NCBI GenBank assembly: GCA_021787395.1
Contig: JAJYLZ010000009.1
Location: 1-64,000, forward strand
DNA length: 64,000 nucleotides
Direction of reading: 5' to 3'
Source of the DNA: Chloroflexota bacterium
GTDB taxonomy: Bacteria > Chloroflexota > Limnocylindria > Limnocylindrales > CSP1-4
The position numbers and the translations under genes were made by a program. Positions 16,511 to 25,119 of this stretch are shown here, piece by piece; position 1 is the first letter of the stretch, and each line of letters starts with the position of its first letter. Under the pieces are notes generated by a model. The model searched no databases and was not told the DNA's origin. It was given only the letters and a program-made list of their open reading frames with translations.

Positions 16511-16712
16511 CGGGGCCTCGCCCGAGCCGGCCAGACAGGGCTGGGCGGCGGCTGCGTCGAGCTGATGGCCACCGTCGGCGCGGCGGTCATGCATGGATGC
16601 TCCGTCCGGTATGCAGCCGCGACCGTGGAGAAGTGGCATGACCCGCCGGGAGGCCCGGGCGGCGCGCTTCGAGTCGGCCGGGATCGTCGTCTCGCTCTCG
16701 TCCGCGTGGGCT
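16511..16712 (+). pseudogene. Decayed fragment of the NRAMP-like gene
   Basis: The DNA aligns with 1771-1935 of the intact NRAMP-like gene: shared blocks include GGGCTGGGCGGCGGCT, GGCCACC-TCGGCG, GGTCATGC, GGCGACCGTGGA reshaped as CGCGACCGTGGA, and CGCTTCGAG. A further block matches about 2113-2160 (ATCGTC-TCTCGCT-TCGTC-GCGTGGG), so the intervening part is deleted. Frameshifts and a lost MPW motif show it is dead. It records a former second copy beside the ECF module. Confidence 0.8.
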
Positions 16713-16741
16713 CGCGGTCGTCGGCTTGCGGCTAGGATGCT

Positions 16742-17450
16742 CTGATAACCCTGCACGACCGCCCGCCGCGCGTCCTCGTCGTCGACGACGAGCCGGCGAT
16801 CCGCGCGGTCGTGCGCGGCTTCCTCGAGCGCGACGGGCTGGACGTGTCGGAGGCGGGCGACGGTCCGTCGGCGGTCGACGCGGCCGTCGGGCTCGAGCCC
16901 GACGTGATCGTCCTCGACGTCATGCTTCCCGGGTTCGACGGCCTCGAAGTCCTCCGCCAGGTGCGCGCCTTCTCCGACCCCATGGTGGTGCTCCTGACCG
17001 CCCGGACCGAGGAGGTGGACCGGATCGTCGGGCTGCGGGTCGGCGCGGACGACTACGTGACGAAGCCGTTCTCGGCAGCCGAGCTGGCTGCGCGCGTCGA
17101 AGCGCTCCTGCGCCGGCGCCGCGCAGCGCCCGCCTCGGCCAGCGGCACCCCGGAGGGATTGGTGCTCGACACCGCCCGCCGGCTCGTCTCGGTCGACGAC
17201 GAGCGCGTCGAGCTCACGATGGATGCTCGAGTTCGACCTCCTCGCGGCCATCGCCCGCGACCCCGGCGTCGTGCTCACGCGCCAGCAGCTGCTCGACGCG
17301 GCGTGGGGCGAGGACTGGATAGGCGACGAGCACGTCCTCGACGTCCACGTCGCCAACCTGCGCCGCAAGCTCGGCGACGAGCCGTCGCGGCCGCGGTTCG
17401 TCGAGACCGTGCGCGGCGTCGGCTACCGGCTCCGGACAGACGCGCAGTGA
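16742..17450 (+). pseudogene. OmpR-family response regulator, disrupted by a 4-bp insertion
   Basis: The receiver domain is clear: RVLVVDDEPAIR, the phospho-acceptor in VIVLDVMLPG, the conserved Thr in LLTART and Lys in [10 protein letters not shown]. The winged helix follows ([42 protein letters not shown]). Between ELT and LEF at 17218-17222 the frame is broken by ATGG that looks like a small tandem duplication (ATGGATG); deleting it restores the family's spacing. No ATG, GTG or TTG precedes the receiver in frame, so the start is also damaged or is CTG. No kinase gene is adjacent. Confidence 0.8.
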
Positions 17451-17738
17451 ACCGGGCAGGCAGTGCCGAGCGCTTCGGAGCGCGCAAGTAGGCCCGCGAC
17501 GCCGTGCGGTGCGGGTTGACGCGCCGACCTGGGTGGGCCTCACGGGCGCCATCGTCGCGCCGCGAGCCCTCCACCGGGCGGGTCGGTCCCGCTCGCTGAA
17601 CGCCGCCGAGCGGCCCCTGGTTCGCGTCAAGCAGTCGCTGGTCGAGGCGATCGTCGGCACCCCCTCCGTGGCAGGCAGTGGCGGGGGCTCGTCGCGACCT
17701 TCACCCCGCGGCAGCCGCTCGCCCGACGCGGCGCCAAC

Positions 17739-18416
17739 TCAGCCGCCCGGCTGATGGCTGGACCCGGGCTGGCGGCCCGGCTTCGACATCGACGTGGGCG
17801 CGACGGTCCTCGTCGGCATCGGCATCGCGGTGGGCATCGCGCTCCGTGTCGGCATGGGGGAGGGCATCGCCGTGGGCATGGAGGTGGGCATCCCAGTGGG
17901 CATCGCGGTCCGTTTCGGCAACGGTGACGTCATCGGCATCGCCGTCGGCATGCTGGTGGACGGTGACATCGGACGGGGCGACATCGGCATCGCGGAACCC
18001 ATCGGGCGGGATGGCGACGGCAGGGGCGACACGACCGGCGACGGGGTGGGCGAGGGATGCGTGGCCACCCACGCCGCGGCCACCACCCCGCCGCCGGCGC
18101 CGCCCAGGGCGACGACCACCGCCAGGATGACGAGCGCCGACGATGCCCGGACGGCGACCGGCCTGCCGGCGCCCAGGGCGACCCGCCATGCGTCGCGTAT
18201 GGCCGCCAGGACGCCCGACGGCCTCCGCGAGCGCGCGGCGGCTGCCATCGCGGAGACCGGGGCGGGCATCGGCTCCTCGGCGAGCGCGGCCATGATGTCG
18301 CGGGCGAGCTCCGGCCGCGGGGCCGGCCCCTCGTCGCGGGCTGTGCGCTCGAGTGCGGCGGCCGCCGAGCTGATCCGCGCCGCCTCGTCCGGGGTGAACC
18401 CGTCGCGCTCGGTCAT
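17739..18416 (-). CDS. Anti-sigma factor with Met/Pro-rich extracytoplasmic tail
   Basis: A 225-residue protein. Residues 1-90 are cytoplasmic and would bind the sigma factor (FTPDEAARISSAAAALERT). One membrane helix follows (ALVILAVVVALGG, AAAWV). The outer part, about 100 residues, is a low-complexity tail of repeated MPT/MPM units with roughly 16 methionines and almost no charge. No zinc anti-sigma motif (HxxxCxxC) and no cysteine occur. Met-rich outer segments bind Cu(I) in several copper proteins, so this may be a copper-sensing anti-sigma factor; that is inference. It overlaps the sigma gene stop by ATGA. Confidence 0.75.
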   Translation of the reverse strand: MTERDGFTPDEAARISSAAAALERTARDEGPAPRPELARDIMAALAEEPMPAPVSAMAAAARSRRPSGVLAAIRDAWRVALGAGRPVAVRASSALVILAVVVALGGAGGGVVAAAWVATHPSPTPSPVVSPLPSPSRPMGSAMPMSPRPMSPSTSMPTAMPMTSPLPKRTAMPTGMPTSMPTAMPSPMPTRSAMPTAMPMPTRTVAPTSMSKPGRQPGSSHQPGG

Positions 18417-19012
18417 CGGGCTGCCTCCAGCGTGTCGAGCCGCTCCCGCAGCCGCAGGAGGCCGCGGTGCAGGTGGGTCTTGACGGTGCCCTGCGGCCGG
18501 CCGCAGGCCTCGGCGATCTCCGGGACGGTCAGCCCCGCGAAGTAGCGCAGTGCCACCGTCTCGCGGTAGGGCTCCTCGAGGGAACGGAGCGCGTCGCGGA
18601 CGACCGCAGCCTCCTCGCCCGCGAGCGCAAGGCGGCCGGGGTCGGTGGCATCCGCCGCGTCGGCTGCCGCGCCCGCGAAGTGGCGCGCGACGCGTCGTCC
18701 GCCGGGGTCGAGCATCTCGTCCTGGCCGTCGAGCGACGCTGCGTCGATCCAGTCCACGGGGCGCCGCTGGTGGGCCCGGCGGATGGAGATGCGCACCGCG
18801 ATCCGCGAGATCCAGGCGATGAACGGCCCGTCCCCCCGCCAGTCGGGAAGCGAGCGGTAGGCGGCCACGAATGCCTCCTGTGCCGCGTCCTCGGCGTCGG
18901 CCGCGTTCCCAAGGACCCGATAGCAGACCCGGGTCACGGCCGGCAGGTCCCGCTCGACGAGCACGGCGAACGCGTCGCGGTTCCCGTCGAGGACGGCGCG
19001 GACGGCACGCAC
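18413..19012 (-). CDS. ECF-family RNA polymerase sigma factor
   Basis: Sigma region 2 is visible (DRDLPAVTRVCYRVLGN-like start, then DAEDAAQEAFVAAYRSL and FIAWISRIAVRISI) and region 4 (SLEEPYRETVALRYFAGLTVPEIAE, then GRPQGTVKTHLHRGLLRLR). About 199 residues, typical of the family. Upstream the frame stays open into the preceding gene, but the only in-frame common start close to region 2 is GTG at 19012; a CTG near 19173 is possible. Gene order secreted protein, sigma, anti-sigma on one strand makes a self-activating operon from promoter B. Confidence 0.88.
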   Translation of the reverse strand: MRAVRAVLDGNRDAFAVLVERDLPAVTRVCYRVLGNAADAEDAAQEAFVAAYRSLPDWRGDGPFIAWISRIAVRISIRRAHQRRPVDWIDAASLDGQDEMLDPGGRRVARHFAGAAADAADATDPGRLALAGEEAAVVRDALRSLEEPYRETVALRYFAGLTVPEIAEACGRPQGTVKTHLHRGLLRLRERLDTLEAAR

Positions 19013-19254
19013 CGCCGTATCGTCGCGCTCGACAGCGGCAGGCTGATCGGCGGTGGCGTCAGGCTGGGGTTCGATGGCGCGAGGCCTCTCGCTGGGGCAC
19101 CGCTCGGGTGCTGGCGACGCAGGGACGGTGTCAGCATCGTCGGGTGCCCCGCTGGGAGTGGTCAGGGTCCGTCCGGCTCGTCTCGCCTGACGACGGACCC
19201 CAAGACGGCCCGTCGTCAGGCACGCGTTCGGTGGCCCGTCGGTTCGCGGCCTCG

Positions 19255-19707
19255 TCAGTGGCCCATGCCGGAGCCCATCCCGGAGCCCATCCCCGAGCCC
19301 ATCCCGCGGTAGCCCGCAGCATCGCAACCGATGAGGCAGGGCGCCGTGGTTTGGCGGGGCGCCGAGGTCGCGCCGGGCGCCTGCTGCGTCGTGGTGGTCA
19401 TCCACTGCTGGCGGTCGGTCGCCATGGTCGTCCACTGCTGCTGATTGGCGGCCCGGGTGGTGGCCTGCACCTTCGCCGAGGCGGCGGGCGCGACGGACAT
19501 CATCGGCCCGAGGGGCGAGGCGGGTGCCACCGACGCCATCGGCGCGAGGGACGCTGCCGCGGGCGCGTGTGAGGCGGCAGCTGCCTCACCCGGCGTCCGC
19601 GACGTGACGGCGTTGACCCCCAGGGCACCGGATGCGACGAGCGCCCCGGCGAGCAGCGCGCGGGCGGCGACGTGTGCGATGGTCTGGAACGCGGTGAAGT
19701 GCAGCAC
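19255..19707 (-). CDS. Secreted Met/Gln-rich protein heading the sigma operon
   Basis: A 150-residue exported protein. A signal-peptide-like start (VLHFTAFQTIAHVAARALLA) resembles that of the product at 16228. The mature part is low complexity (APMASVAPASPLGPMMSV), then two QQQW/RQQW units, a PCLIGC pair and a C-terminus of GMGS repeats ending GMGH. Met, Cys and His clustering suggests soft-metal binding outside the cell. No family recognised. It is the first gene after promoter B and is followed by sigma and anti-sigma, so it is both target and leader of the operon. Confidence 0.7.
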   Translation of the reverse strand: MLHFTAFQTIAHVAARALLAGALVASGALGVNAVTSRTPGEAAAASHAPAAASLAPMASVAPASPLGPMMSVAPAASAKVQATTRAANQQQWTTMATDRQQWMTTTTQQAPGATSAPRQTTAPCLIGCDAAGYRGMGSGMGSGMGSGMGH

Positions 19708-19747
19708 GATTGGTCCTCGGTGACGTGGAGTCTTGATGCTCCATGCC

Positions 19748-19779
19748 GGTAGGGGCACGTCGCGCCCGAACCGTTTCAC
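19748..19779 (-). promoter_or_regulatory. ECF-type promoter B of the Met-rich sigma module
   Basis: Read on the minus strand this is GTGAAACGGTTCGGG, a short spacer, then CGTGCCCCTACC. It differs from promoter A at only about three positions over more than 30 bp, although the flanks are unrelated. Conservation of both elements and spacer indicates selection by one sigma factor. It lies 41 bp before the GTG of the Met-rich secreted protein. Confidence 0.75.
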
Positions 19780-20218
19780 GTGTCGCACTCCGGCGCTGTC
19801 CGGCCGGCGTGCAGCGCGAGGAGTGCCCGCCTCAGCGTCGATCTCGGTGGGTGGGTCGTAGCTCCACCGCCCGCAGGCTGAGCGGCGGGCGAGGCCTGGG
19901 CGGTCGGGCAGCCGCGGCCCGAACGCTCGGGACGGGGACGCGTGCTGCCACGACCTTGACCTGATCTTAACTGAGCGCGGGGGCACGTCGCTGTAGACTT
20001 GCGGAATGGCGATTCGGCTCGAGTTGGGGTGTACGTGTCCGCGGCGGCTGCGCTGTGCAGAGGCCACGACCTCGGACTCCCGACGAGCTGATCGTCCCGG
20101 CCGGCCCGACTTCGGCTGACCTGAGGTCTCGACCGAGGCCTCCTTTCCTGAGCAGCGCACGCCGCGACTTGTCTCGCCACGCGCCCCTCAGCCCTCGTGC
20201 CCAGGAATGGAAGCCCCC
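19780..20218. other. Gene-free stretch upstream of the methyltransferase
   Basis: No coding sequence was recognised. A weak TTGACC (19956-19961) lacks a well-spaced -10 partner. Short GC-rich inverted segments near 20085-20145 could form hairpins, but no riboswitch class was identified. Confidence 0.45.
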
Positions 20219-20989
20219 ATGACCCTCGCGACACTCGACGCTCCCCGTCCTACCCTGCCCCCTGCCTTCGCTCCGTGCTGCGCGACCCACCAGCACGACG
20301 CGCGCCAGCTCGCCCGCGTCGCCGCGGCGGTCATGCCCCCCGGCACCGCCCTCGACATCGGGTCGGGAACCGGGGCCGTATCCGTGCGGCTGCTCCGCCT
20401 GCGGCATGACCTTCGCATCGTCGGTGTCGAAGTGTCGTCGGCGGCTGCGCGCGAGTCGGTCCGGCGCGCGACGGCGATGGGCCTCGGCGACCGCTTCCGC
20501 GTCATCCGCGGCGACGCCCTCGCGACCCGCCTGCCGGATGCGCCGTCGGTCGTGGTCAACCCGCCCCTGCTGCCGACCGAGGGGTGGTTCGCGCCCCCAG
20601 CGGCGTCGTCCCCGCGGGAGGGCTTCGCGGCCGCCCTCGTCCGCCGCCTCGGCGAGCGGCAGGCCACGTCCGACATCTGGATCCACCTGTTCGACTTCCA
20701 CGGCATCGACCGGTCGTTCGGCTGGGGGACGCCGATCGCGCAGGTGGCGGCCGACCTCGGGTTCGAGCTCGGGCTCCCGCACCGAGGCTGGCGCGCTGTC
20801 GGGCCGACCAGCCGCATCCGAGACGCGCTTCCCCTGCTGGCCCTCCTCTTCCCCGATGCCAGGGCCATCGTCGACGGCGCGCCGGCCCGCCTGCAGGAGC
20901 TTCGGACGATCGAGACGCGCCCGCTGCTGATCCCCCACTCGGTCGTCCGGCTCCACCGGACGCAGAGCCCGAACGGAGCCGCCCGATGA
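20219..20989 (+). CDS. SAM-dependent methyltransferase
   Basis: A 256-residue class I methyltransferase. ALDIGSGTGAVSVRL is the SAM-binding motif I, GVEVSS ends motif II, and VVVNPPLLPTEG is an NPP motif IV of the type used by enzymes that methylate amino or amide nitrogens (release-factor or N6-adenine type). Its true substrate is unknown. A second ATG at 20219 is preferred over the one at 20207 because GGAAG lies about 5 bp before it. It overlaps the cysteine synthase-like gene by ATGA, so the two act together; a link to sulfur amino acids is possible. Confidence 0.75.
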   Translation: MTLATLDAPRPTLPPAFAPCCATHQHDARQLARVAAAVMPPGTALDIGSGTGAVSVRLLRLRHDLRIVGVEVSSAAARESVRRATAMGLGDRFRVIRGDALATRLPDAPSVVVNPPLLPTEGWFAPPAASSPREGFAAALVRRLGERQATSDIWIHLFDFHGIDRSFGWGTPIAQVAADLGFELGLPHRGWRAVGPTSRIRDALPLLALLFPDARAIVDGAPARLQELRTIETRPLLIPHSVVRLHRTQSPNGAAR

Positions 20990-22038
20990 CCGCCACCGCC
21001 GGCGCGGCTGCCTCGCCGCGTGCCATGCGTTACGCCGATTCCGTGCTCGACCTCGTCGGCCACACCCCACTCGTCCGCCTGTCCCGCGTCACGCGGGGCC
21101 TGGGCGCGGCGGATGCCCAGCCCGTGCTCCTCGCCAAACTCGAGATGCTCAACCCGGGGGGGTCGGTGAAGGACAGGATCGGGCTGCCGATGATCGAGGC
21201 GGCCGAGCGGGCGGGGCTGCTGCGGCCGGGCGGGGTCATCGTGGAGCCCACCTCGGGCAACACGGGCCACGGCCTCGCGATCGCGGCGGCCCTCAGGGGC
21301 TACCGCTGCATCTTCGTGGTGGCCGACAAGCAGTCCGAGGAGAAGCGGTCGCTCCTCCGCGCCTACGGCGCCGAGGTCGTCGTCTGCCCCACCGGCGTTC
21401 CCCCGGAGTCGCCCGACAGCTACTACAGCGTTGCCCGGCGCCTTGTCGAGCAGACGCCCGGGGCCTTCAGCCCCGGCCAGTACTGGAACCGCGAGAACCC
21501 GGCGGCCCACGAGCGGAGCACTGGCCCGGAGATCTGGGAGCAGACCGCCGGGCGGATCACCCATCTGGTCGCCTCGGCCGGAACCGGAGGGACGATCAGC
21601 GGCACGGGCCGCTACCTGAAGGACCGCAACCCGGCCATCGAGGTGGTCGGCGCCGACCCGGAGGGCTCTGTGCTCTCGGGCGACGCGGCGAGGAGCTACC
21701 TGACGGAGGGCGTGGGGGAGGACTTCCTCCCGGGCACCTTCGACCCGGCCGTCGTCGACCGCTGGGTCCGTGTGCCCGACAGCGTCGCCTTCCACACCGC
21801 CCGGCGGATGGCACGCGAGGAGGGCATCCTCGCGGGCGGCTCCTCGGGCACCGCCGTCGCGGCCGCGAGGCTGGTCGTGCAGGAGCTGGTCGAGCGGGGC
21901 GGAGGACCCGAGAGCGTGGTGGTCGTCGTCCTACCGGACACGGGGCGGAACTACTTGACCAAGTTCCTCGACGACGGCTGGCTGCGCGACCGGGGGATCC
22001 CGGCCGACGGCGTGGAGCACGCCCGCTTCGTCGAGTAG
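20986..22038 (+). CDS. Cysteine synthase / cystathionine beta-synthase-type PLP enzyme
   Basis: A 350-residue fold-type II PLP enzyme. Motifs: VGHTPLVRLSRV, the PLP lysine in LNPGGSVKDRIG, the substrate loop TSGNTGHGLA, and the phosphate-binding loop AGTGGTISGTG. It lacks the C-terminal CBS domains of full cystathionine beta-synthase, but the insertion around QYWNRENPAAHERSTG is CBS-like. It would add sulfide or homocysteine to (acetyl)serine. Together with the cystathionine gamma-synthase at 41761 it could form a transsulfuration route. Translationally coupled to the upstream methyltransferase. Confidence 0.85.
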   Translation: MTATAGAAASPRAMRYADSVLDLVGHTPLVRLSRVTRGLGAADAQPVLLAKLEMLNPGGSVKDRIGLPMIEAAERAGLLRPGGVIVEPTSGNTGHGLAIAAALRGYRCIFVVADKQSEEKRSLLRAYGAEVVVCPTGVPPESPDSYYSVARRLVEQTPGAFSPGQYWNRENPAAHERSTGPEIWEQTAGRITHLVASAGTGGTISGTGRYLKDRNPAIEVVGADPEGSVLSGDAARSYLTEGVGEDFLPGTFDPAVVDRWVRVPDSVAFHTARRMAREEGILAGGSSGTAVAAARLVVQELVERGGGPESVVVVVLPDTGRNYLTKFLDDGWLRDRGIPADGVEHARFVE

Positions 22039-22089
22039 GAGCGGGCGGGCGGGCCGCCTCGGACCGAGGGGCACCGCCCGCCCGGGCTG

Positions 22090-22287
22090 CTACATCTCGG
22101 CCACGTAGCCCTCGGTGAGGAACGTCTCGGGGTCCTCGCCGAACTCGAGGAGGCAGCCCTTGCCGCAGAAGACGTACTCGCGGCCAGCGTGGTCGCGCGC
22201 GAGGCCCTTCTTGCGGGCCTCGGCGACATCGACCTTCATCCCGCAGACGGGGTCTTCGTCCGGCGCGACGGCGCGGTGCTCGGCCAT
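22090..22287 (-). CDS. Small YHS-domain protein at the end of the copper operon
   Basis: A 65-residue YHS protein: EDPVCGMKVDVAEAR, then REYVFCGKGCLLEFGEDPETFL. The CGM and CGKGC cysteines are intact. It is nearly the same length as the YHS protein at 10376 and shares its ending pattern (ending AEM/MEM), so the two are close paralogues, each placed downstream of a copper ATPase. Probably a cytoplasmic metal carrier. Confidence 0.85.
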   Translation of the reverse strand: MAEHRAVAPDEDPVCGMKVDVAEARKKGLARDHAGREYVFCGKGCLLEFGEDPETFLTEGYVAEM

Positions 22288-22300
22288 GTCGGAACTCCTC

Positions 22301-22648
22301 TCAGTGGTGGTGCGCGGCCCCGAGGGCGGCCTGCTCGGCGTCAAGGGCGGCCTTGACGTCCGGGTACGCCTCGGACAGGCAGCACGAGCAGCTCTCGTAC
22401 CAGCGGCGCATGCCGGCGTCGATCACGACGGGGCCCGCGGGCGCGATCGAGGGATCCGCCGCGGCCGCCTCGGCCGTCGCGATGTACTCGGGCGGGTCGT
22501 CCACGAACGACCGGCGGCAGCCTCGGCCGCAGAAGGCCCATGTCCTGCCGTCGTGCTCGAGGAGCAGGCCAACCGCCTCGGCCTTCGCGACGTCGACGGA
22601 CATGCCGCACACGGGGTCGATCAGGGTCTCCGGTCGGGGTTCCTGCAA
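22301..22648 (-). CDS. YHS-domain protein with Cys-rich C-terminal extension
   Basis: A 115-residue protein. Residues about 10-55 are a YHS domain (IDPVCGMSVDVAKAE, WAFCGRGCRRSFVDDPPEYI). The rest is a helical extension with YESCSCCLSEAYPDVKAAL and a terminal HHH. The SCSCC cluster and His tail add a second possible metal site. It lies between CopA (57 bp) and the smaller YHS gene (13 bp) on the same strand, so it is part of the copper export operon. Confidence 0.85.
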   Translation of the reverse strand: MQEPRPETLIDPVCGMSVDVAKAEAVGLLLEHDGRTWAFCGRGCRRSFVDDPPEYIATAEAAAADPSIAPAGPVVIDAGMRRWYESCSCCLSEAYPDVKAALDAEQAALGAAHHH

Positions 22649-22705
22649 CGCGAGGCTCCTTCTGGTGGGTCGCCCCGCCGGGCGGCCTGAACCAGTCTAC
22701 GGCGG

Positions 22706-25063
22706 TCAGGACGCGGCGCGGGCGGCGGCCCGGGCCGACGACGGGGACGTGACGGCGGGGCGAACCCGGAAGCGCCGGAGCCGCAGGGCGTTGGAGACGA
22801 CGGTGACCGACGAGGCAGCCATCGCGGCAGCGGCGAAGATCGGGTCGAGCAGCATCCCGTTGACCGGGTAGAGGACGCCCATCGCGATCGGGATGAGGAT
22901 GACGTTGTAGCCGAAGGCCCAGACCAGGTTCTGGCGGATGTTCCGCATGGTCGCATTGGACAGCGAGATGGCCGTGACGAGGCCCCGCAGGTCGCCCGAC
23001 ATGAGCGTCACGCCAGCCGATTCCATCGCGACGTCGGTCCCGGTGCCCATGGCCACGCCGACGTCGGCGGACGCGAGCGCGGGGGCGTCGTTCACGCCGT
23101 CGCCGACCATGGCCACGACCATGCCCTCGGCCTGGAGCGCCTTGACCGCGGCGGCCTTGCCGTCGGGCCGGACGTCCGCGACGACCCGGTCGATGCCGGC
23201 CGTGCGGGCGATCGCCTCGGCGGTCCGCCGGTTGTCGCCGGTGAGCATCGTCACCAGGATCCCGAGGCGGTGCAACTCGGCGACCGCCTCGACCGAACCC
23301 GCCTTGAGCGTGTCGGCGATCGCGATGACCGCGGCCCCACGCCCGTCGACCGCGGCGAAGACCGGCGTCTTGCCGTCGGCGGCGAGGGCGTCGGCGGCGC
23401 CCGTCAGCCCGGAGACGTCCACACCGACCGACTGGAGGAAGCCCGGTCGCCCGACGACGACCTGCCGGCCGCCCACTGCGGCGGTGACCCCCCCGCCGGC
23501 GACCGCGAGGAAGTCGGCCGCCTCGGCGAGCGTGAGGCCCCGGGCCCCGGTCGCCTCGCGGACGATCGCATCGGCGAGCGGGTGCTCCGAGCCGCGCTCG
23601 GCGGCCGCGACGAGGGCGAGGATCTCGTCCTCGCGCAGGGCGCCTTGCGCGACGACCACGTCAGTCACGCGCGGCTTGCCCTCGGTGAGGGTGCCGGTCT
23701 TGTCGAGGACCACCGCCCTCACCGAGCCGAGCCGCTCGAGCGCCTCCGCGCTGCGGAACAGGACCCCGTTCTCGGCGCCCTTGCCGGTGCCGACCATGAT
23801 CGAGGTCGGGGTGGCCAGGCCCAGGGCGCAGGGGCAGGCGATGATCAGGACCGCGACCGTGTTGAGCAGCGCCATGTTGAACGCGGGCTGCGGCCCGAGG
23901 GCGAACCACACGACGAAGGTCAGCACGGCAAGGAGGAGCACCGCCGGCACGAAGTACCCGGTCACGACGTCGGCGAGGCGCTGGATCGGGGCGCGGCTGC
24001 CCTGCGCCTCGGACACGAGGCGGATGATCTTGGCGAGCACCGTGTCGGCGCCGACGCGCGTCGCCCGGAACGTGAGGGTGCCCGTTGTGTTGAGCGTGCC
24101 GCCGACGACGAGGTCGTCGGCGCGCTTGGCGACCGGCAGGCTCTCGCCGGTGATCATCGACTCGTCCACGCCCGAGGCGCCCTCGGTGACCACGCCGTCG
24201 ACCGCGACCGTCTCGCCGGGGCGGACGCGCACGAGGTCGCCGACGCGGACCTGCGCGATCTCGACGTCGGTCTCCGCGCCGTCGCGGATGACGCGCGCGG
24301 TGCGTGGCGCGAGGTTGATGAGCTTGCGGATGGCGTCGGAGGTGTGGCTGCGGGCGCGCGCCTCGAGGAACCGGCCCAGCAGGATGAGCGCGATGATCGC
24401 CGCGCTCGTGTCGAAGTACATCGGCAGCGCCCCGCCGTCCATGCCCAGGCCCGCGGCGCGGAAGAAGCCGGGGAACGCGATCGTCGCGACGCTGTAGAGG
24501 TACGCCGCGGACGTGCCGACGGCGATGAGCGTGTTCATGTCGGCGCTCTTGTGCCGCAGGGCCTTCCAGGCGCCGGCGTAGAAGACCGAGCCCGCCCAGA
24601 ACTGGACCGGCGTGGCGAGCGCGAGCTGGAACCACGGGTTGGTGAAGACGGCGGGGATCCCGGGCAGCACGGCCATTCGCGCGAGGCCCACGATGAGCGG
24701 CAGCGTCAGCAGGGCGGCGACCGCGAGTCGCCGGCGCAGATTGGCTGCGTGCCTGGCGGCTGCCTCGTCGCGCTCGGCCTTCGCGGCGGCGGCCTCGGTG
24801 ACGTCCGCCGCGTGGTCCGCTGTCGCCGCCTGCTCGAGGCGCGCCACGTAGCCCGCGGCGTCGACGGCCGCGACGAGCTCGGCAACGTCCACGCGAGTCG
24901 GGTCGTAGCGAACGGTCGCGGACTCGGACGCGAGGTTGACGCTCGCCTCGTCGACACCGTCCACCTTGTTCAGGAACCGCGTGATGCGGTTGACGCACGA
25001 GGCGCAGGTCATACCCTCGACGGGGAACGACACGATCTCGATCGGGGCGGAAGGGGTGGTCAT
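22706..25063 (-). CDS. copA: Cu(+)-exporting P1B-1 ATPase (CopA-type)
   Basis: A 785-residue ATPase that pumps Cu(I) out of the cytoplasm. In order: one HMA domain (GMTCASC, residues 17-23), membrane helices, TGES actuator loop (about 304), CPC ion site (IACPCALG, about 408), phosphorylation site DKTGTLT (about 453), SEHPLA nucleotide loop (about 492), GDGVNDAP (about 651) and the C-terminal helices with YNVILIP and [15 protein letters not shown]. All catalytic motifs are intact. A CsoR-like palindrome lies 14 bp before the ATG, giving copper-responsive control. YHS carriers follow and the HMA-TauE fusion precedes it. Confidence 0.95.
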   Translation of the reverse strand: MTTPSAPIEIVSFPVEGMTCASCVNRITRFLNKVDGVDEASVNLASESATVRYDPTRVDVAELVAAVDAAGYVARLEQAATADHAADVTEAAAAKAERDEAAARHAANLRRRLAVAALLTLPLIVGLARMAVLPGIPAVFTNPWFQLALATPVQFWAGSVFYAGAWKALRHKSADMNTLIAVGTSAAYLYSVATIAFPGFFRAAGLGMDGGALPMYFDTSAAIIALILLGRFLEARARSHTSDAIRKLINLAPRTARVIRDGAETDVEIAQVRVGDLVRVRPGETVAVDGVVTEGASGVDESMITGESLPVAKRADDLVVGGTLNTTGTLTFRATRVGADTVLAKIIRLVSEAQGSRAPIQRLADVVTGYFVPAVLLLAVLTFVVWFALGPQPAFNMALLNTVAVLIIACPCALGLATPTSIMVGTGKGAENGVLFRSAEALERLGSVRAVVLDKTGTLTEGKPRVTDVVVAQGALREDEILALVAAAERGSEHPLADAIVREATGARGLTLAEAADFLAVAGGGVTAAVGGRQVVVGRPGFLQSVGVDVSGLTGAADALAADGKTPVFAAVDGRGAAVIAIADTLKAGSVEAVAELHRLGILVTMLTGDNRRTAEAIARTAGIDRVVADVRPDGKAAAVKALQAEGMVVAMVGDGVNDAPALASADVGVAMGTGTDVAMESAGVTLMSGDLRGLVTAISLSNATMRNIRQNLVWAFGYNVILIPIAMGVLYPVNGMLLDPIFAAAAMAASSVTVVSNALRLRRFRVRPAVTSPSSARAAARAAS

Positions 25064-25077
25064 CTGCAGGCTCCAAT

Positions 25078-25094
25078 ATACTCCTGGGGAGTAT
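25078..25094 (-). promoter_or_regulatory. CsoR-like operator in front of copA
   Basis: ATACTCC-N3-GGAGTAT is a perfect 7-bp dyad with C/G tracts, immediately upstream of the copA ATG, and closely resembles the site at 12964-12980. TACAAT and TTGACG-like elements on the minus strand around it make it likely to overlap the promoter. CsoR-family repressors bind such sites and release on Cu(I). Confidence 0.65.
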
Positions 25095-25119
25095 TGTACA
25101 CGCGCGTCAAGCGCAGCCG

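Noticed and set aside
17800-17960. Short GGCATCG/GTGGGCATC repeats looked like a minisatellite or CRISPR-like array
   Set aside because: They are explained by codon repeats of the Met/Pro-rich anti-sigma tail; no spacers of constant length.
19956-19999. TTGACC and TAGACT as a housekeeping promoter for the methyltransferase
   Set aside because: The spacing between the elements is about 32 bp, too long for a sigma-70 promoter.
20085-20145. GC-rich inverted segments before the methyltransferase as a SAM or cobalamin riboswitch
   Set aside because: No conserved riboswitch core could be identified by eye; covariance-model search would be needed.
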